64,000 nt of DNA from a virus. The stretch's first letter is position 1; each line of letters starts with the position of its first letter. Below are positions 32,801 through 38,729 of the stretch, one piece after another. The DNA lies in IMG/VR virus record IMGVR_UViG_3300010413_000023, positions 1 to 64,000 of that record; one strand, 5' to 3'. A model generated the notes under the pieces. That model was not told where the DNA came from. It searched no databases and saw only the letters and a list, made by a program, of their open reading frames with translations. A program made the position numbers and the translations under genes.

Positions 32801-33088
32801 TTATCGACACAAACTATGATCTAGCCCGCTAAATAGAGCCGCCCCGATATTGCCCGCGCCCCTGATTGGCTCGCCCTCGATACAGGGGTTTCGCCCCGCG
32901 TCGAGTTCCCACTTTGAGAAAACAACCCAGACCGGCGTATCGGCGTCCAGGTTCTCACAGGTATAGTGTACCGACGCGTTGATATTCTCGAATGGGTTTT
33001 CGAGGTAGAATGGGGCATTCGGCTTGAGGTCGCCTTTGGCGACCTGCTCTGCAACTTGTAGCCCGTGAATTACGATTGTGTTTTCCAT
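32801..33088 (-). CDS. Hypothetical protein, 95 aa
   Basis: ATG at 33088 after GAAAGAGGCGAGA. The protein begins MENTIVIHGLQVAEQVAKGD and seems to be alpha/beta with an aromatic centre (TPVWVVFSKWELDAG). No family is recognised. Confidence 0.5.
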   Translation of the reverse strand: MENTIVIHGLQVAEQVAKGDLKPNAPFYLENPFENINASVHYTCENLDADTPVWVVFSKWELDAGRNPCIEGEPIRGAGNIGAALFSGLDHSLCR

Positions 33089-33132
33089 TCTCGCCTCTTT
33101 CCCGTGTTGTCCAGGTCACTCGCCTGGACTGT

Positions 33133-33153
33133 GCCCGGATTATGGCTCCGGGC
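33133..33153 (-). other. Leader hairpin
   Basis: GCCCGG/CCGGGC with the sequence GGATTATGGCTCC between is almost identical to the hairpin at 36245-36263. Both precede a ribosome site on the minus strand. Confidence 0.5.
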
Positions 33154-33165
33154 GGGCCTGATTGG

Positions 33166-33345
33166 TTATGGTAATGTGTAGGTTTGGGGCTTGAATGTGA
33201 TGGTAAAGTCGGTGATACCCCAAGCCGTGAGTGTGGTTTTTTGGTTGGAGATAAAGGCTTTCGCCTCTTTCTCCGTGTGGAATTTGTAATTGTTTGAAAT
33301 TGTATTGTATGAGATTGTGACGTTGTAATCCGTGAGTTTCTGCAT
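33166..33345 (-). CDS. Hypothetical protein, 59 aa
   Basis: ATG at 33345 (MQKLTDYNVTISYNTISNNY) follows GAAAGAGGGACAAG, the same leader as the gene at 37446. It is the first gene after the promoter at 33388-33416. Beta-rich and basic. Unknown role. Confidence 0.55.
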   Translation of the reverse strand: MQKLTDYNVTISYNTISNNYKFHTEKEAKAFISNQKTTLTAWGITDFTITFKPQTYTLP

Positions 33346-33387
33346 CTTGTCCCTCTTTCTGTTTGCGTCCCCCTGTTTGTTGAATAC

Positions 33388-33416
33388 AGTATAACACATA
33401 TTCTATCCAATGTCAA
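33388..33416 (-). promoter_or_regulatory. Sigma70-type promoter, module A
   Basis: TTGACA (33416-33411) and TATACT (33393-33388), 17-bp spacer, minus strand. The context ACCCTTGACATT is repeated in module B at 37484-37512. Confidence 0.8.
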
Positions 33417-33445
33417 GGGTTTTTGCAATTAAAAAACAAAGTCTC

Positions 33446-33480
33446 AACTTTAGCTAAAGTTTTAGTACTAAATTTTTAGT
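33446..33480. promoter_or_regulatory. Palindromic operators, module A
   Basis: Two perfect palindromes lie 30 to 64 bp upstream of the -35: AACTTTAGCTAAAGTT (33446-33461) and ACTAAATTTTTAGT (33467-33480). The second recurs at 37550-37563 in module B. They overlap the 3' end of the upstream regulator-like gene. Confidence 0.65.
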
Positions 33481-33642
33481 AGCAAGATAGGCAATCAGCG
33501 CCTCGCGGCGTTCGTCCGGGGTGGTGTTCTCGGTGATGAAATTGCGCTCCTCGTCTGTCACGGCAAAACGGATAAACTGCGACCGGCGTCCATCCGTCCT
33601 GGCTGGCCGGCCTGCCCCCTTGCGCTTTCCTCCTCGTGGCAT
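33454..33642 (-). CDS. Small basic DNA-binding-like protein, 62 aa
   Basis: It starts at 33642 after GGAATGGGAGAG, MPRGGKRKGAGRPARTDGRR, a GRPA-type basic N-terminus common in phage regulators, then QFIRFAVTDEERNFITENT and a helix, like a ribbon-helix-helix fold. It probably acts on the operators at its own 3' end. Confidence 0.6.
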   Translation of the reverse strand: MPRGGKRKGAGRPARTDGRRSQFIRFAVTDEERNFITENTTPDERREALIAYLATKNLVLKL

Positions 33643-33663
33643 CTCTCCCATTCCTTTCAGTCG

Positions 33664-33703
33664 AAAAATGGGCGGCTAACCGATGTTGATATGCCCGCCG
33701 CCC
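33664..33703 (-). terminator. Rho-independent terminator
   Basis: GGGCGGC/GCCGCCC stem followed by ATTTTTC on the minus strand, between the genes at 33713 and 33642. Confidence 0.6.
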
Positions 33704-33712
33704 GGAGGCTGA

Positions 33713-33934
33713 TTAGCACTTCACAATACCCGAAGTCGGCTGATCCGTTACCTCAACAGCCAGACCGCCAGTGCTCCAAAATCGTTTGGTGATGGTGTAC
33801 ACTTTGCCCGCCTCATGGATCTCGTCGCCGACCTGCGGGGTTGAATGCAAAAAGCCGTACTCAAAGAGAAATTCTGTTTTCCCCCAGCTATCGGCCAAAT
33901 GAACGCCGACAAGGTACGATTTGATTTTGTCCAT
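33713..33934 (-). CDS. Hypothetical protein, 73 aa
   Basis: ATG at 33934 (MDKIKSYLVGVHLADSWGKT) follows GAAAGGGGATAAAG. A small beta-barrel-like protein (PQVGDEIHEAGKVYTITKRF). Unknown role. Confidence 0.55.
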   Translation of the reverse strand: MDKIKSYLVGVHLADSWGKTEFLFEYGFLHSTPQVGDEIHEAGKVYTITKRFWSTGGLAVEVTDQPTSGIVKC

Positions 33935-33965
33935 CTTTATCCCCTTTCTGAAAAATCCCCCGGTA

Positions 33966-34289
33966 TTATGATCCGCCAAGTGATTGCAAAAGGTACTGAA
34001 TGGCGTAAAATTCTGGGTTGATAAGGCGGGCTATGGCAGCCGCTAACAGGATAGTAGCGATGCTAAAGATCATCACCATCAGATAATCAACACCGTCGTC
34101 TTCGTGGTATGCCAGGGTAGTCGATTTCGCGGCCTTAAAGAGCAAAACGGCCAATGTGACGCACACCCCAACCCCAATGAGATTTTGAGCCGCTATGATG
34201 TAGACTTGCTTGATCAAGATTCGCCATACCTCAGGCGATGCCGTCTTGACGAATGTGACCAATTCTCCTAACACGTCTTTCCATTCCAT
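33966..34289 (-). CDS. Membrane protein, 107 aa
   Basis: Two transmembrane helices (AAQNLIGVGVCVTLAVLLF and LMVMIFSIATILLAAAIARL) joined by a polar loop. ATG at 34289 after GAAAGGATGGGAACAG. No family is recognised. Confidence 0.6.
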   Translation of the reverse strand: MEWKDVLGELVTFVKTASPEVWRILIKQVYIIAAQNLIGVGVCVTLAVLLFKAAKSTTLAYHEDDGVDYLMVMIFSIATILLAAAIARLINPEFYAIQYLLQSLGGS

Positions 34290-34307
34290 CTGTTCCCATC
34301 CTTTCTG

Positions 34308-34354
34308 AAAAATCCCCCGGCGGCTATATTGGCGGTTAGCTCGACCGCCGGGGG
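34308..34354 (-). terminator. Rho-independent terminator
   Basis: A perfect 10-bp stem CCCCCGGCGG/CCGCCGGGGG (34314-34323, 34345-34354) is followed by ATTTTTC on the minus strand. It is the strongest intergenic terminator of the early block. Confidence 0.75.
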
Positions 34355-34475
34355 TTGCCTTATCACTACATTTTAGAGCGTCAGCTCACAGTTCACCGCG
34401 ATAACGGCTCCCTTGGGGTTTCAGCCGGTCGCGGGTATGCGGTTGGGTGTGCAATGGGTGAGGGGTGGCTCCTTT
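34355..34475. other. Intergenic stretch, 121 bp
   Basis: No convincing gene. A 23-codon frame on the minus strand (34476 side) has a weak start only. Confidence 0.35.
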
Positions 34476-34826
34476 CTAGTCGATCAGCTTGACCGATACC
34501 GACGGATTGCCTTGTGTGAATGGAATCTCTGTGATCTCTGCATCGCTGCAAATAGCGCGGTAGTCGAATACCTCTTTGCGATGCTTGTTTTTGATCAATT
34601 CCAGGTGGTGCTGTTGGCCGAACTCGGCGCACTCGAGCTGATCATAAAAAGCGCCTTCATAGTCGTATGCCTTGCGTCCTGCCGAATAACTGGCCCGGAC
34701 GTTGCCGACAGTCTGGGTTTTGCCCAGCTCCAGGACAGCGGCGGCGATCTCAGTTTCCAGTGCGTCAAGTTCACGCCGTCGTGTTTCCCATTGTAACATT
34801 TTGCCTGCTAATTCTGATGCGTCCAT
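34476..34826 (-). CDS. Hypothetical protein, 116 aa
   Basis: ATG at 34826 follows GAAAGGGGAAACG. Helical N-terminal half (KMLQWETRRRELDALETEIA) and a tyrosine-rich centre (ASYSAGRKAYDYEGAFYDQL). It resembles small phage proteins found next to recombination genes; function unknown. Confidence 0.55.
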   Translation of the reverse strand: MDASELAGKMLQWETRRRELDALETEIAAAVLELGKTQTVGNVRASYSAGRKAYDYEGAFYDQLECAEFGQQHHLELIKNKHRKEVFDYRAICSDAEITEIPFTQGNPSVSVKLID

Positions 34827-34838
34827 CGTTTCCCCTTT

Positions 34839-35024
34839 CTAGTCGTCCAGCGGATCGGCGTACTGTGCCCATTCGCGCTTGGTGTACTCGACCGATTCCC
34901 CGCATGTATCGCACGTGAGCGTGACCGCATAGAGTGTCCCCGGTTCTTTGTGGAGCTTGCCGCCGCAAATGCAGTCAAATATGGCGGCTCTCTCCGTGGC
35001 GTCTGCTGCGCGGATGAAAGTCAT
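34839..35024 (-). CDS. Zinc-finger protein, 61 aa
   Basis: FDCICGGKLHKEP and LTCDTCGESVEY provide four cysteines in a zinc-ribbon spacing. ATG at 35024 overlaps the RecT-like stop. Possibly a partner of the recombinase. Confidence 0.55.
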   Translation of the reverse strand: MTFIRAADATERAAIFDCICGGKLHKEPGTLYAVTLTCDTCGESVEYTKREWAQYADPLDD

Positions 35025-35848
35025 TGTGTCACCTCGGCGGGTGACGTTTCCGTTTTTGCGAACTTTGACAATTGATGGTCCACCAATACGGCCCAGGAAT
35101 TTTGCACTGTACGCTGATCCTTGTCAAGCATTTGTTCGATCACGTTTACGGCGTGTTCTTTGTGCTTGTAGCCAATAGCCAGGGCTGCAACGGTGTACAA
35201 TTCCCGCCAGTCTTCGGGCGCTGGATAGTTTTGGATAAACTCGGCTGTCAGCTCTGCGGGCGGTTCCGGCGTAATGTGAGGCAATTTCGTTTCTGTCTCT
35301 GTCGATTTTGGCTGCGTCGGCGTCACGTCAATGATCAAATCACCATCACCGTCAACCGGGGCTCCCAGCTCCTCTGGGGTGTAAACGCCAGTCTGGAACA
35401 CGTCGGGGCAGTACCACTTGACGCCATTGGACATTGCCCTGGCAAAAAGCATATTGCGAGGGTACTTGTCGAGATTCTGCGTTCCAGCCTTGCGGGCATC
35501 GTCAAGCGTAAACTCACTGCGTCCGAGTTCCTGCACGCCCTCGAAAAATGCAATCTCACACCTGGTTGCTGTCATCTCAACGATGCGGTAATCGTACTTG
35601 GCAGAACGCTTGACGGCCTGCGCCATCATATTGGCCGATACCGACACTTTGCCCTTGATGACATAAATCCCCGTCATTGAGGCAATGGGGCCAAATCCTA
35701 ACTCGCGTCCGGCCAGCACCTTGACGACGGCCTGCTCTGCGTTCGTGTCGTCTGCAAACCGTTTCGACTCAGCCAAAACACGACCCAGCGTCAAGGTATC
35801 TTGCAAACTCATTTGCTGCGTGGTAACTAGTGCTGTACTCTCACTCAT
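35021..35848 (-). CDS. RecT-like single-strand annealing protein
   Basis: This 275-aa protein contains VVKVLAGRELGFGPIASMTG and YVIKGKVSVSANMMAQAVKR, the conserved core of a RecT-type phage recombinase family, then a Pro/Thr/Glu-rich linker (residues 180-205) and a helical C-terminal domain. It would anneal DNA strands in recombination and repair. No matching exonuclease was recognised beside it. ATG at 35848 after GAAAGGAAAAGGAGAC. Confidence 0.78.
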   Translation of the reverse strand: MSESTALVTTQQMSLQDTLTLGRVLAESKRFADDTNAEQAVVKVLAGRELGFGPIASMTGIYVIKGKVSVSANMMAQAVKRSAKYDYRIVEMTATRCEIAFFEGVQELGRSEFTLDDARKAGTQNLDKYPRNMLFARAMSNGVKWYCPDVFQTGVYTPEELGAPVDGDGDLIIDVTPTQPKSTETETKLPHITPEPPAELTAEFIQNYPAPEDWRELYTVAALAIGYKHKEHAVNVIEQMLDKDQRTVQNSWAVLVDHQLSKFAKTETSPAEVTQ

Positions 35849-35872
35849 GTCTCCTTTTCCTTTCTGTTCCCC

Positions 35873-36232
35873 CTAAAATAATGTACCCAGGCTGTCGGCC
35901 TGGGTGTCGGCGGCATCCCTGGCATACATCCTGTCGATGTATGCCTGCCGCGTCCAGTGCTTTTGGAAATCGCCATAAAGGCGATCCCATCCCCGCAGCG
36001 TGTGAACCAACAACTTGCGCTCAATCTGCAAAAACAGGTGAAACGGCTCGCGTTCCCAGGTGATGCCTTTTTGGTGGTTGTATGCGTTGAAATCTATTTC
36101 ACTTACCAGATCCACCTGCGTCGTCTCCGCGTCCATTGCCTCGACCGTTGTGCCCACGATGCGGGCCAATTCGCGTTCGCTGGCTTTGTTTCGTTCGATG
36201 CGGTTGTTGAGTCTGTCGATTATGTCGCTCAT
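35873..36232 (-). CDS. Hypothetical protein, 119 aa
   Basis: An all-helical protein (MSDIIDRLNNRIERNKASER) with a basic, Trp/Arg-rich centre (LLVHTLRGWDRLYGDFQKHW). ATG at 36232 after CAGGAGGAAAG. It lies directly upstream of the RecT-like gene and may help it. No family is recognised. Confidence 0.55.
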   Translation of the reverse strand: MSDIIDRLNNRIERNKASERELARIVGTTVEAMDAETTQVDLVSEIDFNAYNHQKGITWEREPFHLFLQIERKLLVHTLRGWDRLYGDFQKHWTRQAYIDRMYARDAADTQADSLGTLF

Positions 36233-36244
36233 CTTTCCTCCTGT

Positions 36245-36263
36245 GCCCGGATAGGCTCCGGGC
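36245..36263 (-). other. Leader hairpin
   Basis: GCCCGG/CCGGGC with a 7-nt loop, 13 bp before the 119-aa gene. Near-copy of 33133-33153. Confidence 0.5.
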
Positions 36264-36273
36264 GGGGTGTGGG

Positions 36274-36849
36274 CTAACCCTGACCTGTTCTTTGCTCTAC
36301 GAACAACGATATGTCATGCGGAAAGCGAGAGTTCGCAAAAATGTTGTTGTCTATCATGGATACCATGGTACGAATCCTAGCTATTGCAGCATCATACTTT
36401 GCAGCATTTTGTGCAATTTGCTTATCTGACATCAAGAGTGCCTCGTGCAAGTTTGCTATCTCGACGATAACGCGGCAGGCGGAAACCAGCTCCGGCATAC
36501 AGAGCGCAAGAGTTGCATTGGCGCGCCTTTCGTCTTGTGAGGCAAAACCCAAAACGGTGAATACGTCGATCCCGGTCTTGTCTACGATGGTAATGCCATC
36601 CAGATGCCAGGGCCTAGGGGAAAAGGTGTCAATGTTGATTTCGCTGTCTTGACGCTTGACGTGGCAAATCTCACTCGTTCTCACATAGATGATCGATCCG
36701 TCCTCTATGTTCTTGATTCCAACAAGCCCACCGTGAAGATTAACAACAACAAACTTTTGATGACAGAGATAGTAGCGCTTTTTCCCGTTTCGCGTTATCT
36801 CTATCACGTTTTTGTTCTCGACAATATCACCTATTTCAAATGGATTCAT
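36274..36849 (-). CDS. Hypothetical protein, 191 aa
   Basis: Residues 1-65 look like a small beta-barrel (FEIGDIVENKNVIEITRNGK), and the rest is helical (NATLALCMPELVSACRVIVE). The codon choice seems more AT-rich than in its neighbours. Overlaps the upstream gene by 14 bp. No family is recognised. Confidence 0.55.
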   Translation of the reverse strand: MNPFEIGDIVENKNVIEITRNGKKRYYLCHQKFVVVNLHGGLVGIKNIEDGSIIYVRTSEICHVKRQDSEINIDTFSPRPWHLDGITIVDKTGIDVFTVLGFASQDERRANATLALCMPELVSACRVIVEIANLHEALLMSDKQIAQNAAKYDAAIARIRTMVSMIDNNIFANSRFPHDISLFVEQRTGQG

Positions 36850-37108
36850 TTTCTAACTCCTCTTTCATCAATCTGATAAGATTTTCCTTCTCGCTATCGG
36901 ATTCAGACGACATGTAAAGTGCCCGATATTTGTCAAGTATTTTTATGGTATTAACTATGCTAACAACTCTGTACAGCGGTGATGGTCCGAGCATAGGTAC
37001 TCCAAAAGAAGCAAACACAAGTTTCTTCCAGAACTCAATGCTATCTAATATTTGCTTCTCATCATCGCTCATGGGAAGTTGTTCAAAGTGAAATTCATTC
37101 TCTTTCAT
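36836..37108 (-). CDS. Hypothetical protein, 90 aa
   Basis: A helical, acidic protein (MKENEFHFEQLPMSDDEKQI). It shares the AT-leaning composition of the 191-aa gene, so the pair may have entered together. Unknown role. Confidence 0.5.
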   Translation of the reverse strand: MKENEFHFEQLPMSDDEKQILDSIEFWKKLVFASFGVPMLGPSPLYRVVSIVNTIKILDKYRALYMSSESDSEKENLIRLMKEELENESI

Positions 37109-37446
37109 AGCCCCAAGTACTCCCGTGCGTACCGCAGCCGACCGTCGTGTTCGTGTCCCTCAAAGTATGCCGCCAGTTGCCGGACTTGCTCGTGCTGTGA
37201 ACCGGCCCGCTGTGCTACGTGGGCAACCAAGTCAACGAATTGTGACGGTGAAAGTTGGCACAAGCACTGTTCTACGTGGAAGGAAAGCCGCCCCGACCGA
37301 AGCGCCCAAACCAGTGAATCAACAACCCCTGCGACCCGGTAATCTGAATGTCCCTCAAGCGCCAACCGGACAAAGTGCACTTCCATCCGAACGCCCCGCC
37401 GAAATCCTAACTCTTGCCGTAATTGTTGTGCGTATGATTGTCCCAT
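37105..37446 (-). CDS. Hypothetical protein, 113 aa
   Basis: ATG at 37446 (MGQSYAQQLRQELGFRRGVR) follows GAAAGAGGGACAAG and is the first gene after the module B promoter. All-helical and basic. The leader is the same as that of the gene at 33345, although the proteins are unrelated. Confidence 0.55.
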   Translation of the reverse strand: MGQSYAQQLRQELGFRRGVRMEVHFVRLALEGHSDYRVAGVVDSLVWALRSGRLSFHVEQCLCQLSPSQFVDLVAHVAQRAGSQHEQVRQLAAYFEGHEHDGRLRYAREYLGL

Positions 37447-37483
37447 CTTGTCCCTCTTTCTGCTCGTTTGGTTAACTGTATAC

Positions 37484-37512
37484 ATTGTATCACACAATCA
37501 GCAGAATGTCAA
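37484..37512 (-). promoter_or_regulatory. Sigma70-type promoter, module B
   Basis: TTGACA (37512-37507) and TACAAT (37489-37484), 17-bp spacer, with the palindrome ACTAAATTTTTAGT 38 bp upstream at 37550-37563. Confidence 0.8.
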
Positions 37513-37550
37513 GGGTTTGCGCAACTAAAAAAGAAATTCTCAATAAAGTA

Positions 37551-37712
37551 CTAAATTTTTAGTTCCTCGGCATCTAGGGCGCGTTCGACCAACAGCCGGA
37601 TCATCTCGCTCCGGCTCCAACGTTGTTCGCGTTTTTGCTGTTCCTCGATGCGCTGAACCATTGACGGTGTAAACCTGATTGGTATGACCTCGGTCCGTTT
37701 TTCCTGTTCCAT
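37551..37712 (-). CDS. Ribbon-helix-helix regulator, 53 aa
   Basis: TEVIPIRFTPSMVQRIEEQQ is the beta-strand and first helix and RWSRSEMIRLLVERALDAEE the second helix of an RHH (CopG/MetJ-type) fold. Start at 37712 after AGGATAGGAGAG. It probably binds the ACTAAATTTTTAGT palindrome at its own 3' end and controls the following promoter. Confidence 0.75.
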   Translation of the reverse strand: MEQEKRTEVIPIRFTPSMVQRIEEQQKREQRWSRSEMIRLLVERALDAEELKI

Positions 37713-37746
37713 CTCTCCTATCCTTTCCCCACCCATCCCCAGGCGG

Positions 37747-37908
37747 TCATTCGGCGGCCTGCTCTGGCTGTTCCTCTGCCGGTTTCATCCCCTCGGCAAG
37801 CGAAATTACAGCCGCCTCGATCCATTGTTCTGGCGTCAAGTCTGACAATCGCGCCAGTTCGATGGCCAGGCGCATGGTGTCGGTGTCTAGGTCGATACGG
37901 GTGGTCAT
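37747..37908 (-). CDS. Ribbon-helix-helix-like protein, 53 aa
   Basis: A short frame from ATG 37908 begins MTTRIDLDTDTMRLAIELAR and continues LSDLTPEQWIEAAVISLAEG, a strand-helix-helix pattern. GAACAGGAAGAACA precedes the start. The tail is Glu/Gln-rich. A second small regulator in tandem with the previous one. Confidence 0.6.
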   Translation of the reverse strand: MTTRIDLDTDTMRLAIELARLSDLTPEQWIEAAVISLAEGMKPAEEQPEQAAE

Positions 37909-38180
37909 TGTTCTTCCTGTTCCATGTCTAGCTTCTCACTTGATACGGTATACGACTCATAGTGATCTTCGTATTCGTCAACGTGTACCCTGACGCGGTA
38001 TGCCTGTTCTGTCTCAAGTTCGCCGCAAATGTACGGCGTTTCATCCTCGTTGGTTTCTCTGAGAAAGTCGAGATAGGCCATTGGCACTTGTTCGCCGGTT
38101 ACGTTCCAAATGTCGAACGAATGCGGAACACCCGGATCGTCAACGTGCGAATGTAGCCAAATCGTTAGTTCGACTTTCAT
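37905..38180 (-). CDS. Hypothetical protein, 91 aa
   Basis: A beta-rich acidic protein (MKVELTIWLHSHVDDPGVPH). ATG at 38180 after GGGGAACA. Acidic, DNA-mimic-like C-terminus (HVDEYEDHYESYTVSSEKLD), which would fit an anti-restriction or anti-CRISPR role, but there is no direct evidence. Confidence 0.5.
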   Translation of the reverse strand: MKVELTIWLHSHVDDPGVPHSFDIWNVTGEQVPMAYLDFLRETNEDETPYICGELETEQAYRVRVHVDEYEDHYESYTVSSEKLDMEQEEQ

Positions 38181-38368
38181 TGTTCCCCCTTGTACTCGAC
38201 GCCCGAGTCAACCAGGATGCGCCCCGTGTCGAGCATTTCGGCCATCATCCGAATGGCTGCACTCAGGTTCGGCCCGCGCAATGTTGACAGTCCGTGGTCG
38301 TCTGAAAAACGCGATAGGCGTTCAATGGTTGCCGCGTCCAGGTTGACGCTTGTGTTCTGATATGTCAT
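38177..38368 (-). CDS. Ribbon-helix-helix-like regulator, 63 aa
   Basis: MTYQNTSVNLDAATIERLSR gives a strand and helix and LSAAIRMMAEMLDTGRILVD a second helix. It is the first gene of the leftward early operon, 24 bp after the -10. ATG at 38368 follows GGAGGGACAC. Probably autoregulatory. Confidence 0.65.
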   Translation of the reverse strand: MTYQNTSVNLDAATIERLSRFSDDHGLSTLRGPNLSAAIRMMAEMLDTGRILVDSGVEYKGEQ

Positions 38369-38391
38369 GTGTCCCTCCATTTCTAATATCT

Positions 38392-38421
38392 ATTATACAA
38401 TGGAATGCCGTCACCTGTCAA
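38392..38421 (-). promoter_or_regulatory. Leftward early promoter
   Basis: TTGACA (38421-38416) and TATAAT (38397-38392), both consensus, 18-bp spacer, minus strand. It is divergent from the TnpB promoter 127 bp away. Confidence 0.85.
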
Positions 38422-38477
38422 TAGTATTTTCGTGGATATATCGCCTGACTACTTATGCGCCACTTTGCCAAAGTTCG

Positions 38478-38518
38478 CGTGCTACGTAAATTCCTTATTT
38501 CGGCATTTGCGTAGCATG
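38478..38518 (+). other. Subterminal hairpin, candidate left end of the IS element
   Basis: TGCTACGTAAAT (38480-38491) and ATTTGCGTAGCA (38505-38516) pair over 12 positions with one wobble, loop 13 nt. IS200/IS605 elements carry such imperfect hairpins near their left end. Confidence 0.6.
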
Positions 38519-38547
38519 ACAAAAGCCGCCAGATGGGGGCTAGATAT

Positions 38548-38576
38548 TTGACAATAGACCTATTTTATGGTATGAT
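38548..38576 (+). promoter_or_regulatory. Rightward sigma70 promoter for tnpB
   Basis: TTGACA (38548-38553) and TATGAT (38571-38576) with an exact 17-bp spacer. It is the only clear promoter facing right in the window. The start site would fall at the beginning of the interlocked repeats, about 150 nt before tnpB. Confidence 0.85.
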
Positions 38577-38579
38577 TTA

Positions 38580-38712
38580 GCTGTGAGACAAAGAGAAGCC
38601 GCGATCATTTTTGAATACCACAAAAGCACAGGCTTTTTCAACAAAGCCCGGTATCATAATTTTCTCTTTGTCTCACAGCAACAGAGAACAAAACAATGAT
38701 ACCGGGCTTTGT
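38580..38712 (+). ncRNA. Leader RNA with two interlocked perfect inverted repeats
   Basis: Repeat A (GCTGTGAGACAAAGAGAA, 38580-38597) is complementary over all 18 nt to A' (38662-38679). Repeat B (ACAAAGCCCGGTATCAT, 38641-38657) is complementary over 17 nt to B' (38696-38712). The order A-B-A'-B' makes a pseudoknot or two competing folds. A third option, GGCTTT/AAAGCC (38631-38636, 38643-38648), uses part of B. The leader ends 17 nt before the tnpB start. Confidence 0.7.
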
Positions 38713-38729
38713 CATGTTAGGCTGAAAAT

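Noticed and set aside
34393-34632. Minus-strand frame of 79 codons
   Set aside because: Overlaps the better supported 116-aa gene in another frame; Pro/Arg-rich shadow composition.
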